From Sipunculus nudus (Eukaryota > Annelida > Sipuncula > Golfingiida > Sipunculidae): a stretch of 64,000 nucleotides of DNA. A program made the translations under genes and the position numbers. Of this stretch, positions 26,801 to 37,344 are shown piece by piece; positions within the stretch are counted from its first letter, which is position 1, and each line of letters begins with the position of its first letter. The stretch is from contig CM049322.1 of assembly GCA_026874595.1 (NCBI GenBank), positions 29,635,340-29,699,339 of the forward strand, given 5' to 3'. Below the pieces are notes generated by a model. It made no database searches. It was not told the DNA's origin and saw only the letters and a list, made by a program, of their open reading frames with translations.

Positions 26801-29380
26801 TATGATGCATCGGTTGGAAAAGGTTTGAAACAGCGTAAATCACGGGGGATGCTACAAAAGGCTATTAAGCTGTACATCGTTAGAGACTCGGTGTTTCGAG
26901 TCTGTAATGAACTTCAAAATTGAGATCAAAGGTAAACAATGAATTAGGATGCTTACGATTTAAGTGGGGGAGAGTAAAATCTATTATATAATAATGCCCA
27001 TCATCACCGTGTTTTTATGCTTCCTTATTCATAACTTTGTGACTGAAATATCAAATATAGAAAAGCCCAGACAAATTAATCCTTAACGTTTAGGGTTATA
27101 ATTTACACCTCATAATTTTTGCGTTAAAACAGTTACCCTAAATTGTTAGATCTTAATGAAGAAAAGAGACAATCCCACCGCACTGCCGAACTTCATTTGT
27201 AGTTGCCCACTAGTGGTATGCACACCTACATGGATACACAACTACACATAATATATTGTGTCCAAAATTTGTTAATAATGCGCACACGCGTTTTCTTGCT
27301 CCTGTGGCGTTCTTATTCAAAGTTTCTTTCAAGAAATCCGTCTAGCAATAATATACTCAACCATCCAGGACAACTTTGATACTAATTTTCCGAAGAGTCA
27401 GGCGATAGTTGGACCTATCATTATGAAAAAATGAGAAAGATGCAAAGCCGCTGTTTAACAGATATATGTTTGCGCAACAAATTGTTTTCGTGGAGTTTAC
27501 GATTGAGGAAAATGCAATGATAATTGAAAGGTACATAAACACATGCCGATAATGTGTATGATCCGAGGCTATAAAATGATTTTGCTGAATACAAAAGTTT
27601 CCCATAAAACCGCAATGGTACACCAGCTCAGGATATCCAATTTTACCTGTACCACACATTGTTATGGTCATATGTATGGGATGTTTACCATAACAAATCC
27701 GCGTGACCGGAAGTGCTATTATGCGTATATGCGACAACTCTAAAACAAGGAGAAGAAGTACGGATGTATATGGTTGTGAACGGTTTCGTGCTTGCTTCAT
27801 CCCTATGTTTATGTTTGTTTCACACCAATTATCGCACCCGGTGCAAGTTTATTTCTTACTTGATTATTTCCTACATGGTTCAGTTTTGTGTACAGGAGTA
27901 AGCAAACATTATCATTATATTTCAAATGGAAAACACTGTACCCCATGTACATATATATATATACCTCGTGAATGAATGGGTACCTTTAAGATATACAGTG
28001 GAACCCCACAATTACGACCACCCTTGGGACTGAGCAAAGTGGTCGTAATTTGGGGGTGGTCGTATTTGTGAAACTCTTACCTTGGTCGCATATATCACGG
28101 CGATGTTTGATATGTGTCAGTTTGTATATCTTGCATATCTTTTATGTGAATTATAACAAAATATTTTACTAAGCGGAGAACCCTTATTAGGAATGTTTTA
28201 TATTGTGTAGCTGAAAAGAAAACAAAATTGTTTTATATATTTATTCATGATAAAAATATATATACATTGACACATACGTAGTGACTGATGATTAACACAT
28301 AATTACACTAGAAACAATACGAAGATAACCTACTTGAACATATTGAACATAATACGTGGCTGTCATATATTTAGCCCTCCGCCTGAGTATATATTGCGTG
28401 CACTTGAGTTTTAACTGCTGAGCCAGTTGGCGCTGACTGCATCCTGGTGTTTCCGCCTTGATTATCACCACTTTCTCCTTCAAGAAGCCCTCTTTCCGAG
28501 GCATGGTCGCACAACAGCAAGCAATTTAAACGCAAACTGAACCAGTAGAGATATAAACTGACAGCTATTCTGATAAGGCAAGACAACGGATTAGCCCCCA
28601 TGCAAGCTTTGTATTTATACATTTGACTGACTGCTCAATACTCAGTGTGAGCACATTTAGGATTAACTAGATCATTAATTTGACCAATGACGATCGAACA
28701 CTATGTGATGAGTAAAAATATTAAGCTCTCATCCCCGCACTTTTGGTAGCTGTAATACAGGTGATCACTGAGGGGCAATTAGCATCGCTAGCCCAAGACC
28801 CCAGGGCAGTTAGCCAGGCAGACCGGCTCATTAAGTAATCAGCCGATAGTTACCCTCTTTGATCTACAACTTACGCCTCAACGAGTCTCAGCGGGGACAC
28901 CTAGTCAGGAAGGGTTACACTATGGTTGGGAACCCTTGTTACCCTCTTTGATCTTTCGTTAAGGCGCCTGTGACAAGGCGCAGCCATTGACTCGTGACAA
29001 AAGTTGTTTCAGTACTTCTCGGCGGTGGTCGCATTAGCGGGGTCGCATTAACGCTGGGGCCAGGATATCTGGTCGTAATTCTGAATTTAGGGGTGGTCGT
29101 AATTTTGAGTCATTTTTAAACATAAATAAACTAAAAAAAATTCGGGACCAAGCAAAGTGGTCGTAATTGTGGGGTGGTCGCAATTGTGGGGTGGTCGCAA
29201 GGCGGGGTTCCACTGTATATGTATTTACTTTTTTTTATTGTATATGGAACTTGTTTATTTTCTCCTTTTTTAGACATCACTCCTCATAAAGAATCAGCTG
29301 CCCCTGGCAACATTACATCACCACAGACCTCGTCACAGCCGACTTACAAACAGTTCAGGTTTGACGAACAGAATGTGTAA
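20811..29380 (+). CDS. Gene A: type I membrane protein with six-cysteine module and Ser/Thr-rich stalk
   Basis: Five coding exons join in frame: 20811-20895, 25078-25335, 25833-26526, 26694-26728 and 29274-29380 (1,179 bases, 392 residues plus stop). The phases agree at every junction (1, 1, 2, 1), and every intron shown is GT-AG. Domain order: signal peptide (residues 1 to about 24); a module with six cysteines (about residues 29-114) containing LWRNAGC, a Trp and CYGPEP; a Ser/Thr/Asp-rich stalk of about 200 residues ending in an acidic patch (DKDDDWSSFDLDLEDEYD); one membrane span (starting YLILGAVLITMTLAGGGG); and a short tail ending FRFDEQNV. The spacing C..LW..AGC...W...V..nM...CYG recalls an uncharacterised extracellular module I remember from mollusc and cnidarian proteins; that is recollection, not a search. 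The ATG directly follows a TTAATTGTAG acceptor, so an untranslated first exon upstream is likely. Function is unknown; a cell-surface or mucin-like role is inferred only from the architecture. Confidence 0.75.
21870..22225 (+). repeat. Degenerate minisatellite, about 17-bp subunit, 51-bp higher-order unit
   Basis: Repeats of ACAGACACCTCTTTATT and variants, arranged in threes, giving a 51-bp higher-order unit. In one plus-strand frame (21,919-22,107) it stays open as a 17-residue repeat (PLYYRQLFISGTSQLQI and variants), but it lies in an intron and has no coding support. Confidence 0.7.
22765..22806 (+). repeat. TGTAACGTGGGCGCACCAGC motif, copy 1
   Basis: About 36 bp nearly identical to 23,602-23,640: TGTAACGTGGG, then GCACCAGC, then GGTGTCGCCACCTTA. 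TGTAACG resembles the start of a Ty3/gypsy-type LTR, but the two copies diverge beyond about 40 bp and I find no primer-binding site or coding domain, so this may be only an LTR-start relic. Confidence 0.35.
23590..23650 (+). repeat. TGTAACGTGGGTGCACCAGC motif, copy 2, preceded by a purine tract
   Basis: The motif at 23,602 follows AAGAGGGAAGGA, which resembles a polypurine tract next to a 3' LTR. This supports a gypsy-like LTR relic. No retroelement protein was recognised nearby. Confidence 0.35.
25078..25335 (+). CDS. Gene A exon 2: six-cysteine extracellular module
   Basis: Acceptor TTTTTTAG and donor GTAAAT at 25,336. With the phase-1 G carried over it reads GCRAGSIKFCGESD and continues with PHCIECLRALWRNAGC to CYGPEPT. 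The six cysteines are even in number and probably form disulphides. There is a potential N-glycosylation site at NKT. The two minus-strand frames over this exon are shadows. Confidence 0.8.
25744..25804 (+). repeat. 27-bp tandem duplication carrying duplicated splice-acceptor-like sequence
   Basis: AATAGAGTTAATTCACTG preceded by a T-run occurs twice, 27 bp apart (at 25,760 and 25,787; T-runs of 12 and 9). Each copy has TAG and GAG acceptor-like ends. Using either GAG (exon from 25,767 or 25,794) keeps gene A in frame, as does the TTACAG acceptor at 25,832. Confidence 0.7.
25833..26526 (+). CDS. Gene A exon 3: Ser/Thr-rich stalk and start of membrane span
   Basis: I start it after ATTTATTACAG because that acceptor matches the incoming phase 1 (reading ETTDKAAYVS). 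In-frame alternatives begin at 25,794 or 25,767 and add 13 or 22 residues. The exon encodes a stalk rich in Ser, Thr, Asp and Glu, typical of O-glycosylated or extended extracellular segments, then an acidic block, then RPYLILGAVLITMTLAGG, the start of the membrane span. The donor is GTAAGT at 26,527 and the exon ends in phase 2. Confidence 0.75.
26694..26728 (+). CDS. Gene A exon 4: end of membrane span and stop-transfer
   Basis: A 35-bp micro-exon with a TTATTGTAG acceptor and a GTAAGT donor. It completes Phe and reads VFKQVKNIGAH, closing the membrane span with basic residues. Phases 2 in and 1 out fit both neighbours. Confidence 0.7.
27357..27800 (-). other. Unsupported 147-codon open frame in gene A intron 4
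   Basis: The longest minus-strand open frame of the window. It has no domain I recognise and a scattered hydrophobic composition, and it lies inside an intron of a plus-strand gene. A frame this long is near what chance gives in 64 kb of this composition, so I do not call it a gene. Confidence 0.15.
27996..29215 (-). mobile_element. Pogo/Tigger-type DNA transposon, internally deleted
   Basis: The ends are inverted repeats, CAGTGGAACCCC on the left and, reverse-complemented on the right, CAGTGGAACCCCGCC. They are followed by inverted GGTCGTAATT blocks on both sides, and TA flanks each end (27,994-27,995 and 29,216-29,217), the target duplication of the Tc1/mariner-pogo group. The minus strand encodes the start of a CENP-B-like transposase (28,292-28,504), and about 710 bp of leader lies between it and the 5' end at 29,215. 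The catalytic domain is missing, so it cannot move by itself. It sits in the last intron of gene A. Confidence 0.88.
28292..28504 (-). pseudogene. N-terminal fragment of a pogo/Tigger transposase (CENP-B-type helix-turn-helix)
   Basis: Reads MPRKEGFLKEKVVIIKAE, then SQRQLAQQLKLK and ILRRRAKYM. The order K-E-K-V-x-I-I-K...SQRQLA...ILRRR is that of the psq/CENP-B N-terminal DNA-binding domain. It runs about 50 residues in recognisable form, then loses similarity. The rest of the DNA-binding region and the whole DDE catalytic domain are absent. Confidence 0.75.
29274..29380 (+). CDS. Gene A exon 5: cytoplasmic tail and stop
   Basis: Acceptor CTCCTTTTTTAG. It joins the phase-1 G to read DITPHKESAAPGN and ends PTYKQFRFDEQNV with a TAA stop at 29,378-29,380. 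The tail is short and shows no classical signalling motif. The downstream untranslated region leads to an AATAAA at 29,506. Confidence 0.75.
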
Positions 29381-29505
29381 CAGCTGGATCTAGAAGAGGC
29401 ACCACGTGACGTATTGATCTCGACCTGTCAATCAAACAGGGTAGTACGACAATCATGTGGAACTCTTGCATGTACCTTCAAATCTTCAAACCGCATTGGG
29501 AAGCA

Positions 29506-29511
29506 AATAAA
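29506..29511 (+). terminator. Polyadenylation signal of gene A
   Basis: AATAAA 126 bp after the stop codon, followed by a GT/T-rich stretch (GTTGTTTTATT), as expected for a cleavage and polyadenylation site. Confidence 0.7.
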
Positions 29512-32500
29512 AGTTGTTTTATTCAAAGCTAAAATATGCTTAAATATAAATATTTAAATTACTCTGATTTTCTTTGAATCCCATAATGAAAAATATGTAC
29601 CATTTTCGAGGGAGAGGTGAAGTTATGGAAAAGAGCAATCGTCTTACCTTGAGGTTAGCCGAATAAATAGTGTGAATATACAAGTTTTATTCTAATAAAA
29701 ACATGTTTTGAAACATCAGGTAATCCTTAAGCATATTGTTTGGCTTGAGAAACTCTTTTTACATTGCTAAAGCTATATCAGGATTATTTCAATATGTTCA
29801 ATTATACACCACTGATCGTGTATTTCATAAAATCATATTCATTTATTTCTGACATACCATACATCTAACTATACACGCGGTGGACACCTTTAATTCTAGA
29901 ACGAATGTATCGTATCCACTGCGTACGGGGTGTAAAGATACGTTATCTCGTATAATTTTTTTTTCTTGTTGGGGAAGCATACATATATATGTCATCCTTC
30001 AATCTTCCTCTTCTGTGTATCTTTTATCTTATATGTCATGTAAACATTTACAACTCTTAATAAATCTATTCTGTATAAAATATTGGAAGTGCTGTTTTGT
30101 CAATAGGGACAAAAAGGAATACATGTACTGACGGTTCTCTCTGCCGAAAATCATTATAATTTCCTCTTTACACACATGAACCATGGCTTCAGCAATTAGT
30201 TACCAGTGTCTATCAAAAGAATCTCAATTCGACACGGGCTAAGTAGACTTTTTAAATCGAAGAATTCAATAATATTCGTAACGTCACAAGAACACAGAGA
30301 TATTTAGCATTAATAACCAATATTTTCAATAATTTTCTCACAAGTATAGTTTTGTAAATCATAGGTGTTTTCAATTTCACATTAAAAAAATATATATATA
30401 TTATTTATATATAATATACTTATTTTTTTGTATATATGATATACAAGTGTATCTTTCAATTTTTTTAATATAAACTTTATTTATTGTACATGGATTGTAC
30501 AACTAGTTATAATAAATAATACAAGGAACTCTCCATGGCTTGGATGTTGGCGCTCGGTAGTGGGTAAGGGTGGAGGAAACCGGAGGACCCGGAGAAAACC
30601 CCCGGCCTTGGACGGGCAACTACAACCCATGTTTTTTTTCTGTTTAAGTGTTTTGACTGACCCATTCCAGACAACTTGGATTTGGAAGATGAATTAATTT
30701 ATAGATTAATCACCACTGTGCATTAATTGTGAATAATAACGTCATATTCCGTGGGTGTATTTGAAAGATTTAGAATCATTGTCCTCTGCAGTTGTATAAA
30801 GAAAAAACAGTAATTTGTAATAGTCCTAGCCTATACCGAAAATTACGTTGAAATGTAAATTAAGTTAATAGGATTACACATTTTAAAAAATAGTACTGGT
30901 CTACAATCCTGATCTTAGCAGATGCTTATGATAAGTGAAGCCGTACACATTAAGGACTGATGGTGCTGCGTGTGCCTCAAAGCGCCATCTATCGGGTATA
31001 TAAATAAGCTCATGAACAACCGATAGAGGGCGCTGTAAGTCGGGCATGTTGCGCCTGATCGTGAGAATGCTACATATTATGACTACATATGACCACCAAC
31101 TTCAAACAAATTCAAATTTATCATGAGCAACGCCTAAAGTCATGCTGGAATGATAATGAGGGCCTCTAGAATGTAAACACGTAAAAAAAGACCTATATAA
31201 AGGGGATGTAGTGATTTTCATGTTGATCATATGATAAACAAGAGGCAGCAAAAGTGCAGAATACGGCCGTCGTATTTCTTGTGACCTCTGACCCCATGAA
31301 TATGCACAAGGTTATTGTAAATGTACCCTTTTTTGTGTAAAAGCTGGTACGGCAACCTTGTTAATAAAAATTAATTCCTGTACCGACTGAAAATCTAGTG
31401 CCAATCGTTGAAATAGGAATTTCGTTTTTTTTTGTAGGAAAGGTTTATTTGGCCAAATATTTGAATTTTCTATGCTCTTTGTTTAAATAAAAAAATATAT
31501 GAGGGAACGTATGTTTTGAGGTCGGTCATTGTGCTGTTGATGTTTTTGCTCTTAAAGGAGACCAATATTAAGCAACCAGGGAACTCGTAGGTATTTTGAA
31601 CTTCATTGAGAAAATCAAATACACCCGTCTCTATATGATATTTTAAAATTTAGATTTTTAACTGTTGCTTTAACACCATTCGACACAAGAAACAAAAAAA
31701 AAATACCATCCATGTAATACAATTACCCTTGATACTCTTGATAAAGGATAAGTGTATCATATGCTGTCACAGGAAGATTGATCATACAGACAACCTCGTC
31801 ATCAGCAGTCGTGTCAATGTTCATACGATGTGTACTTTGTGACTGGGTTATCTGGGTTTTTTATATGATATGTCATACAGTGGTCTAGTTGATGTCCTGG
31901 ACATAAGGTAGGCACCAGTTGTTTTTAGCATTGTGGGTATTCCTTTCACAACATCCTGTTGAACGTACTTGTGTAATGGTTGAGGATGTATGGTTATATG
32001 CACGAAAAGCTCTGTTAAGGTCCTATCTACAATGATATATCTATATTGTGCGTTTTGGCGTCACGTCTTCAGGTATAATCATAGAATTGTTCTGAATTCA
32101 CATATTTAGGTAAATTCCCATCGTGCCTCCTCACGTCATTGATCCGTACAGACTGTCACTGAGAACTTAACAAAAGCTGATATGAGCCCACTGTATTAAA
32201 TAAGTGTAAATGCCATATCACCCACTGGTATTAATATGAACCTTGAATGACGTATCAGGTATGTCAGGGGCTCGGTATATGGGTGATATATAACAAGGAA
32301 ATTCGGCATTGTAGCATTTGTTAAAAACAGGGGCGTAACAAGAGGGGAGCCACAAGGGGCCATGTTTTTCCTATGGGCACTGGTCATTTAATTTTCACAG
32401 CTTACAAACATTAGTATTAACACTTTTGAAATCTGAAATATGCAAGGAATTTGTAAAAAACAGTAGTTTTTATTCAAGTTTTCAGACACCATGTTTAGTA

Positions 32501-33562
32501 TTTGTTACATCAAGTCAAACCAACACGGTTGTGTGAGTGCATGAGCCCTCATCAAGCCACCTGTTATGTAACTAGCTTCAGTCCACGCAGCCAGCTACCT
32601 TTGCCCCGCAGTGCTTGGCTTCCCCTCCGGTCCCTACCCTTCGCCATGAAGAGGATGCATAAATAGGATGATTATTAAAATTTTCTATGTTTATTTCATT
32701 ATTTTTTTCTAGACTTTTGCTAACACTGTGTATGCCTGGTTGGAAAAGGAAATTTTAATCAATTTTAAATAAGAATGTACATGTAACTATAAACACCAAT
32801 GTACAAACTTTGTGTGGTGATTCAAGGAATAGTCTAGAAAATGCCATTTCTTAATGTTTTTATTTTTTCAAAATTTTCCTTAAAATTTGGTTAAAGCAGT
32901 TTATAATTTAATAAAGCAAAATATATGTGTATGTATAATTTGACACGACCAAAGTAAGGATAAATAATGAGCTGCTTATTACTCTTAATTTACTTATATT
33001 TGCAGATTATATTTGTATTGACAATTTATTATATTTGTAAAAACTGAAATTCAATATGAATAAATTTATTCATAAAAGAAATCGCTATTTCCTGCCCAAA
33101 AAGGACATGCTAATAAAGGGGGCTTAATATACACTTTAAAATTTTTTTCCCTGCCCCGGCAGAAAGTAAATAAAATTATCAGTTCTTTATCTCCACCTGT
33201 GTCTATTTGTAAATATGTCATATGCAACACAGTATCTAAAAACCTAAAGTGTCTTTCCTATGACAGTCATGGCAATCATAAATTTAGTACTTGATTGTCA
33301 TCAATTACTAGTAGCTTCCTTTTCTAGTTAATTCTAAGGACTGACATTTTCACTATTGTTTTAGGTATATTTTATTAATACAGTGTTTTCAGAAACAGCT
33401 GGTGTGAATGAAGTGCCACAGATTCCGCAAATGCGATGGTATTTCTTATGCTGAACATTTTGATGAATATGGGTAAATATTAATTATTTAACACCGGGGT
33501 AAATTTGACTAGAAACAGACAAATACTTTTTTTATAATATTGAAAGGGAAACAATTACCCAA

Positions 33563-33565
<3 letters not shown>
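29512..33565. other. Intergenic sequence between gene A and the Ig pseudogene
   Basis: About 4 kb, AT-rich. The only distinctive segments are the GGAGGAAACCGGAGG block at 30,530-30,640 and GGGGCGTAACAAGAGGGG at 32,330-32,350, which resembles the end of a hAT-like MITE. No exon was recognised, and I do not see a signal-peptide exon for the pseudogene here. Confidence 0.45.
30530..30640 (+). repeat. Dispersed repeat fragment with GGAGGAAACCGGAGGACCCGG
   Basis: A GC-rich island in AT-rich sequence: GTGGGTAAGGGTGGAGGAAAC, then CGGAGGACCCGGAGAAAACC. I recall close variants as a dispersed repeat in many marine invertebrate genomes. The element class is not resolved. Confidence 0.4.

Positions 33566-33621
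<56 letters not shown>
33566..33621. repeat. TA microsatellite
   Basis: (TA)n with one ATGTAT interruption. Confidence 0.9.
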
Positions 33622-34282
33622 CCTTCCACGTGTCAGTGTTTCACAAACTGGTACTTGTCGGTGAAAGGCTTACAAATTAGTCATGATTGTATTGTCACCT
33701 GCTTAAGATTTTATACAGTTCCGTAAAGTGACAATATTGCGTTAATTTGCCATAATTGTAAGATGAATTCTTGATGTATGAGTTCCCTGTTGAAAGATAT
33801 ATCGATATTTAAATTCAATTAGTGATAATAATAATGAGTAGATGTTGTCGGACAATGGTCTTCATATGGGTAAAAAGTTTACTTTACAGTTTAAAAATAT
33901 GACAAACAGAAAAACGTTTTCATCAATGTGCATCAGGGAACAAAATCCTACTAGTTCAAATCATATTAAGGAAGATATGTTTGAAATAATGTGTGCAATA
34001 CAAAATTAATGATTGTACTCTGTTGGCCAAAAAGGATTTTAGACAGGCCTGAAATTCGATATGAATTGAGATCTCATAGGCCCCAGTGATCGCTGTGAAT
34101 TTGAGAAAGGTCAGATATCGCATTGATATATCGCACGTGATAATTATAACCGATTGTGCTCTGGTGGCCACACTGGAATACCGACATGTCTGTAATTCCA
34201 CATGTCTAGAGCCCTAATAGGTACCAAGCATCCTTGTGAATATGAGAACGATCAAGCATGCACGTTGAGATATTGTGCGCGT

Positions 34283-34360
34283 AAGAAAGCGTCAATGACG
34301 GACGGACGGAAGGACGCACGGACTGACACGGTGATCACTATAGGGCACCGCTTTTCATTT
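34283..34360 (+). repeat. Dispersed repeat end: AAGAAAGCGTCAATGACGGACGG
   Basis: Matches 43,947 onward (AAGAAAGCGTCAATGAGGGACGG, then GATCACT). Two copies of a family with GACGGACGG tracts, about 100 bp before the first Ig exon of the pseudogene and about 2.7 kb before the first exon of gene C. Confidence 0.5.
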
Positions 34361-34425
34361 GTTGTAATATGTATATGAAATTATTTGTTAAGTATTTATA
34401 TTATATTACCTTTAAAAAATTACAG

Positions 34426-34759
34426 GTAAGGCAACTGACCTGGTCCCTTTACATGTGGCAGCAGGTCATACGCTGTGGCTGAACTGCACGGACTTGAACA
34501 CAGATATTAATAAGGCGCTGAATATAAAATACTATAAAACAGGATCAGTAATATTCAGGCAGAGTTTTCAGCTTGATCGATCGAGTCTTAATAATAGAGG
34601 ACACCGCCTACGCAGACAGGGTAACAGCCCTCCGATGGGCGTCAGCAGGTATCCTGAACGTTAACAAGAAGGATGAAGCAGACTATTCATGGGAGATACA
34701 GTTCTATATTAGTGTCAGTCCTGATCCAGCCGTCAGAAGATTTACGGTGTCCGTCTTAG
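34426..34759 (+). pseudogene. Gene B Ig exon 1 (V-like), frameshifted
   Basis: Acceptor AAAAATTACAG, donor GTAGGT at 34,760. The first part reads GHTLWLNCTDLN and IKYYKTGSVIFRQSFQLDR. At about 34,575-34,590 the frame shifts, and the second part reads VLIIEDTAYADRV, GILNVNKKDEADYSWEI and FTVSVL. The lesion lies at a duplicated GATCGATCGA. A homologous exon in gene C (48,975-49,310) is 336 bp and open. Confidence 0.75.
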
Positions 34760-34989
34760 GTAGGTTGTTTCCCTTCATGGATTAATTGGATTAATAATGA
34801 AATCTATTCCACGTACATTCCTTTGTTAAGAATTCTTATATTTCTACGATAATCGTTCTTCTGCCTTTTACCCATTTGAAAAATAAACCTTCTACATTCC
34901 GTAATATGACGACCAAGACACTGAACCTATGTTAATCAAATATTGGTAAACCATAACCCTACTCCCCGGCCATATGGTCCCAATAAGTC

Positions 34990-35118
<129 letters not shown>

Positions 35119-35458
35119 CGCAAATTTGGCTGCAGAATAACACGAACAAATATTTACCAACTAACAATACCGTTAGTCGTTGATGTGCAAATACAATATG
35201 TTTTATATTCATATTGACCCATATATCATATTCTAATACACAAACCTAATGATATTTTTATGCATAAACATGTATTTGATTTATCTAATATACCTCAGCT
35301 ATAAGCATACAGTATTTTCATAAAGTCTTTATCCTCAAACTACCTATAAATGCTAAGGAAAGTGTAAAACATCAATAATCTGAATTTGGTAATTATAAAA
35401 TTATAATTGTAACTCGCAACGGGGTCGATGAGTGTACATTATCTTCCATACACAATAG

Positions 35459-35791
35459 CTATATTTATTTTCAAGTTTTCACGTTCACGTTTATGTGTGG
35501 CGGTTCCTGTGGGAGGAGACATTGTGATGGACTTTAGAAGGATTTTTATAGACATGAATACGATGATTTGGCAAGATATATCACCTAATTTTCCCGTGAC
35601 CATTTCGAGCCAGAATGAAGCCCTCGGTTGGAGCATGATAATGCCAGGGACGCGTTATGAATCCCGAACCGATAACTCCGTTTGGGGTGTATGTGTCATC
35701 TGAAACGTCACGAAGAATGATTCCTTGTCATACAGATGTCATACAATTGATGCCACGCCAAGGAACATTCATTTCAATTTTACTATTGTTG
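35459..35791 (+). pseudogene. Gene B Ig exon 2 (V-like), with in-frame TGA
   Basis: Reads VAVPVGGDIVMDF, MIWQDISPNFPVTI and NSVWGVCVI, then a TGA at 35,701-35,703, then continues in the same frame NVTKNDSLSYRCHTID to NFTIV. The D-S-L-S-Y-R-C pattern is the end of an Ig fold. The first cysteine position appears to be Phe. Donor GTAAGA at 35,792 in phase 1. The start is uncertain: CACAATAG at 35,458 is the only nearby AG that fits phase 1 well. Confidence 0.6.
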
Positions 35792-36193
35792 GTAAGACAA
35801 TGTTTTATAGCGTAATGACCGAGTAGTTAACGGGAATAAAATGTTTATTTATGGAAATACTAGATGTTAGAATGATTCAGGGTTACTTCCAATGGTTTGG
35901 TTTTCGTGTGGGAACCGTTATCGCGTTGTACCAATATATCTGGCAATTCATTTCGGATCGGATTTTCTATTTTGGAGCCAATTACATTGATGTCTGATAT
36001 GAAAGGCAAGAAAATATTAGGAGTAACATAACATAATTCAGAACCTGTGCATGGGTATTGGTTTTAAAACAAAGCATTCTTATGTCAGACCGAAATTACA
36101 TAACGTAATACATATTAAGGACTTGCTCCCGTATGTGGGATGATACAAGTGTAAACCATCTGTTTTTCTGTACCTACCGCTGCTGCTGACCAG

Positions 36194-36440
36194 AACCTGG
36201 TAAATGAAGGGGTTGACGTCACCTTGTCTTGCTTAACAAGAACGGCCGTGGAGGGTAGTCCTAGCTTCAGCTGGGCTATGTCCGGAAGTACTGTCCAGCA
36301 CGGATGGAGGGTATCCCTGAACTCGACTACAGGAACCCTCAAAATAACAGCACTGAGGGGGTATGCTGGAGAGTATCAGTGTACAGTGTCAAACATAGCG
36401 GGGGTAGCGACAAGTCCAACACTCACCCTAGAAGTTCACT
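36194..36440 (+). pseudogene. Gene B Ig exon 3 (I-set-like), damaged splice donor
   Basis: Reads VNEGVDVTLSCLTRTA, FSWAMSGSTVQHGWRVSL and GYAGEYQCTVSNIAGV, then LEVH. Both cysteines, the tryptophan and the Y-x-C motif of an Ig domain are present. The open frame runs out at the exon end because the donor is GTTAGC; the equivalent position in gene C (50,171) has GTAAGT. The acceptor is also unclear: the nearest AG (GCTGCTGACCAG) does not fit phase 1. Confidence 0.65.
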
Positions 36441-36857
36441 GTTAGCATTTTAGGTTCCTATTGCACTCACCTTGTAATCAGTACATCATAACTTAATATA
36501 TTTATATTTATTCACTTCCCATGTTTCGCTTGCTTCACCATTCAGCTGTATGCCCTTCATCTCACTGTATTTTATCTTTATGATCATCAAATATTTGTGA
36601 TACAAAGACAATGGTAGGATTTACATTTCGTCTGTCGATCCTAAAATTAGAGTTTGAACTCGAAACATATAGGTGTTACCAAACCTGCTAACATTCTTTC
36701 CAGCTCCCTTCTGATTTTATTCCAACTCAATATGTTACACTGCATTTTAGATACTTATACGCCTAATGCTTTCAGATCGCAAAATCAATAAAGGCTCTGA
36801 TAACCGAACTATGGAATATATACCGCGTTGTGCTAAGGGTTTATCAAGGTGAAGGTA

Positions 36858-37065
36858 ATTCAAACAAGGGACACCTACCTGAAATGCGAGCCTAGTCCCT
36901 AAAATGGCAATTCAAACAAGGGACACCTACCTGAAATACGACCCTAGTCCCTAAAATGGCAATTCAAACAAGGGACACCTATCGGAAATGCGACCCTAGT
37001 CCCTAAAATGGCAATTCAAACAAGGAACGCCTACCTTAAATGTGACCTTTGTCCCTAAGATTAGA
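36858..37065 (+). repeat. 52-bp tandem repeat, four copies
   Basis: AATTCAAACAAGGGACACCT units start at 36,858, 36,909, 36,961 and 37,013; the last is more diverged. It is a plain tandem array in an intron of the decayed gene. Confidence 0.85.
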
Positions 37066-37344
37066 TATAAATTACATTGGGCAGCGTAACAATTTTTGAC
37101 TAGCTTCATTCTAGAATTGAGGGATTACTTTTTTAATGTGATCCAATTTTTTTTTTTGCAATTAAGTGCCCTGCCTACCTTTTGTGTATTTTCCTTTTAA
37201 CAGACTCTAGACTCAAGGAATCGTTCACACACACATACCCACATACAATTTCATGGAAATCTACTCCCTGTGCTTGACAAAAGGAAAAAAAGATGCTTAA
37301 TAATTATCAAAAGCTTGCCGAAAAAGACACGTTTTTAAAATATT

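Noticed and set aside
27357-27800. 147-codon minus-strand frame
   Set aside because: It lies in a gene A intron, has no domain and has chance-level length; kept only as a low-confidence note.
36858-37065. Regularly spaced repeats that could suggest a CRISPR array
   Set aside because: The whole 52-bp unit repeats, with no unique spacers, inside an intron of an animal gene.
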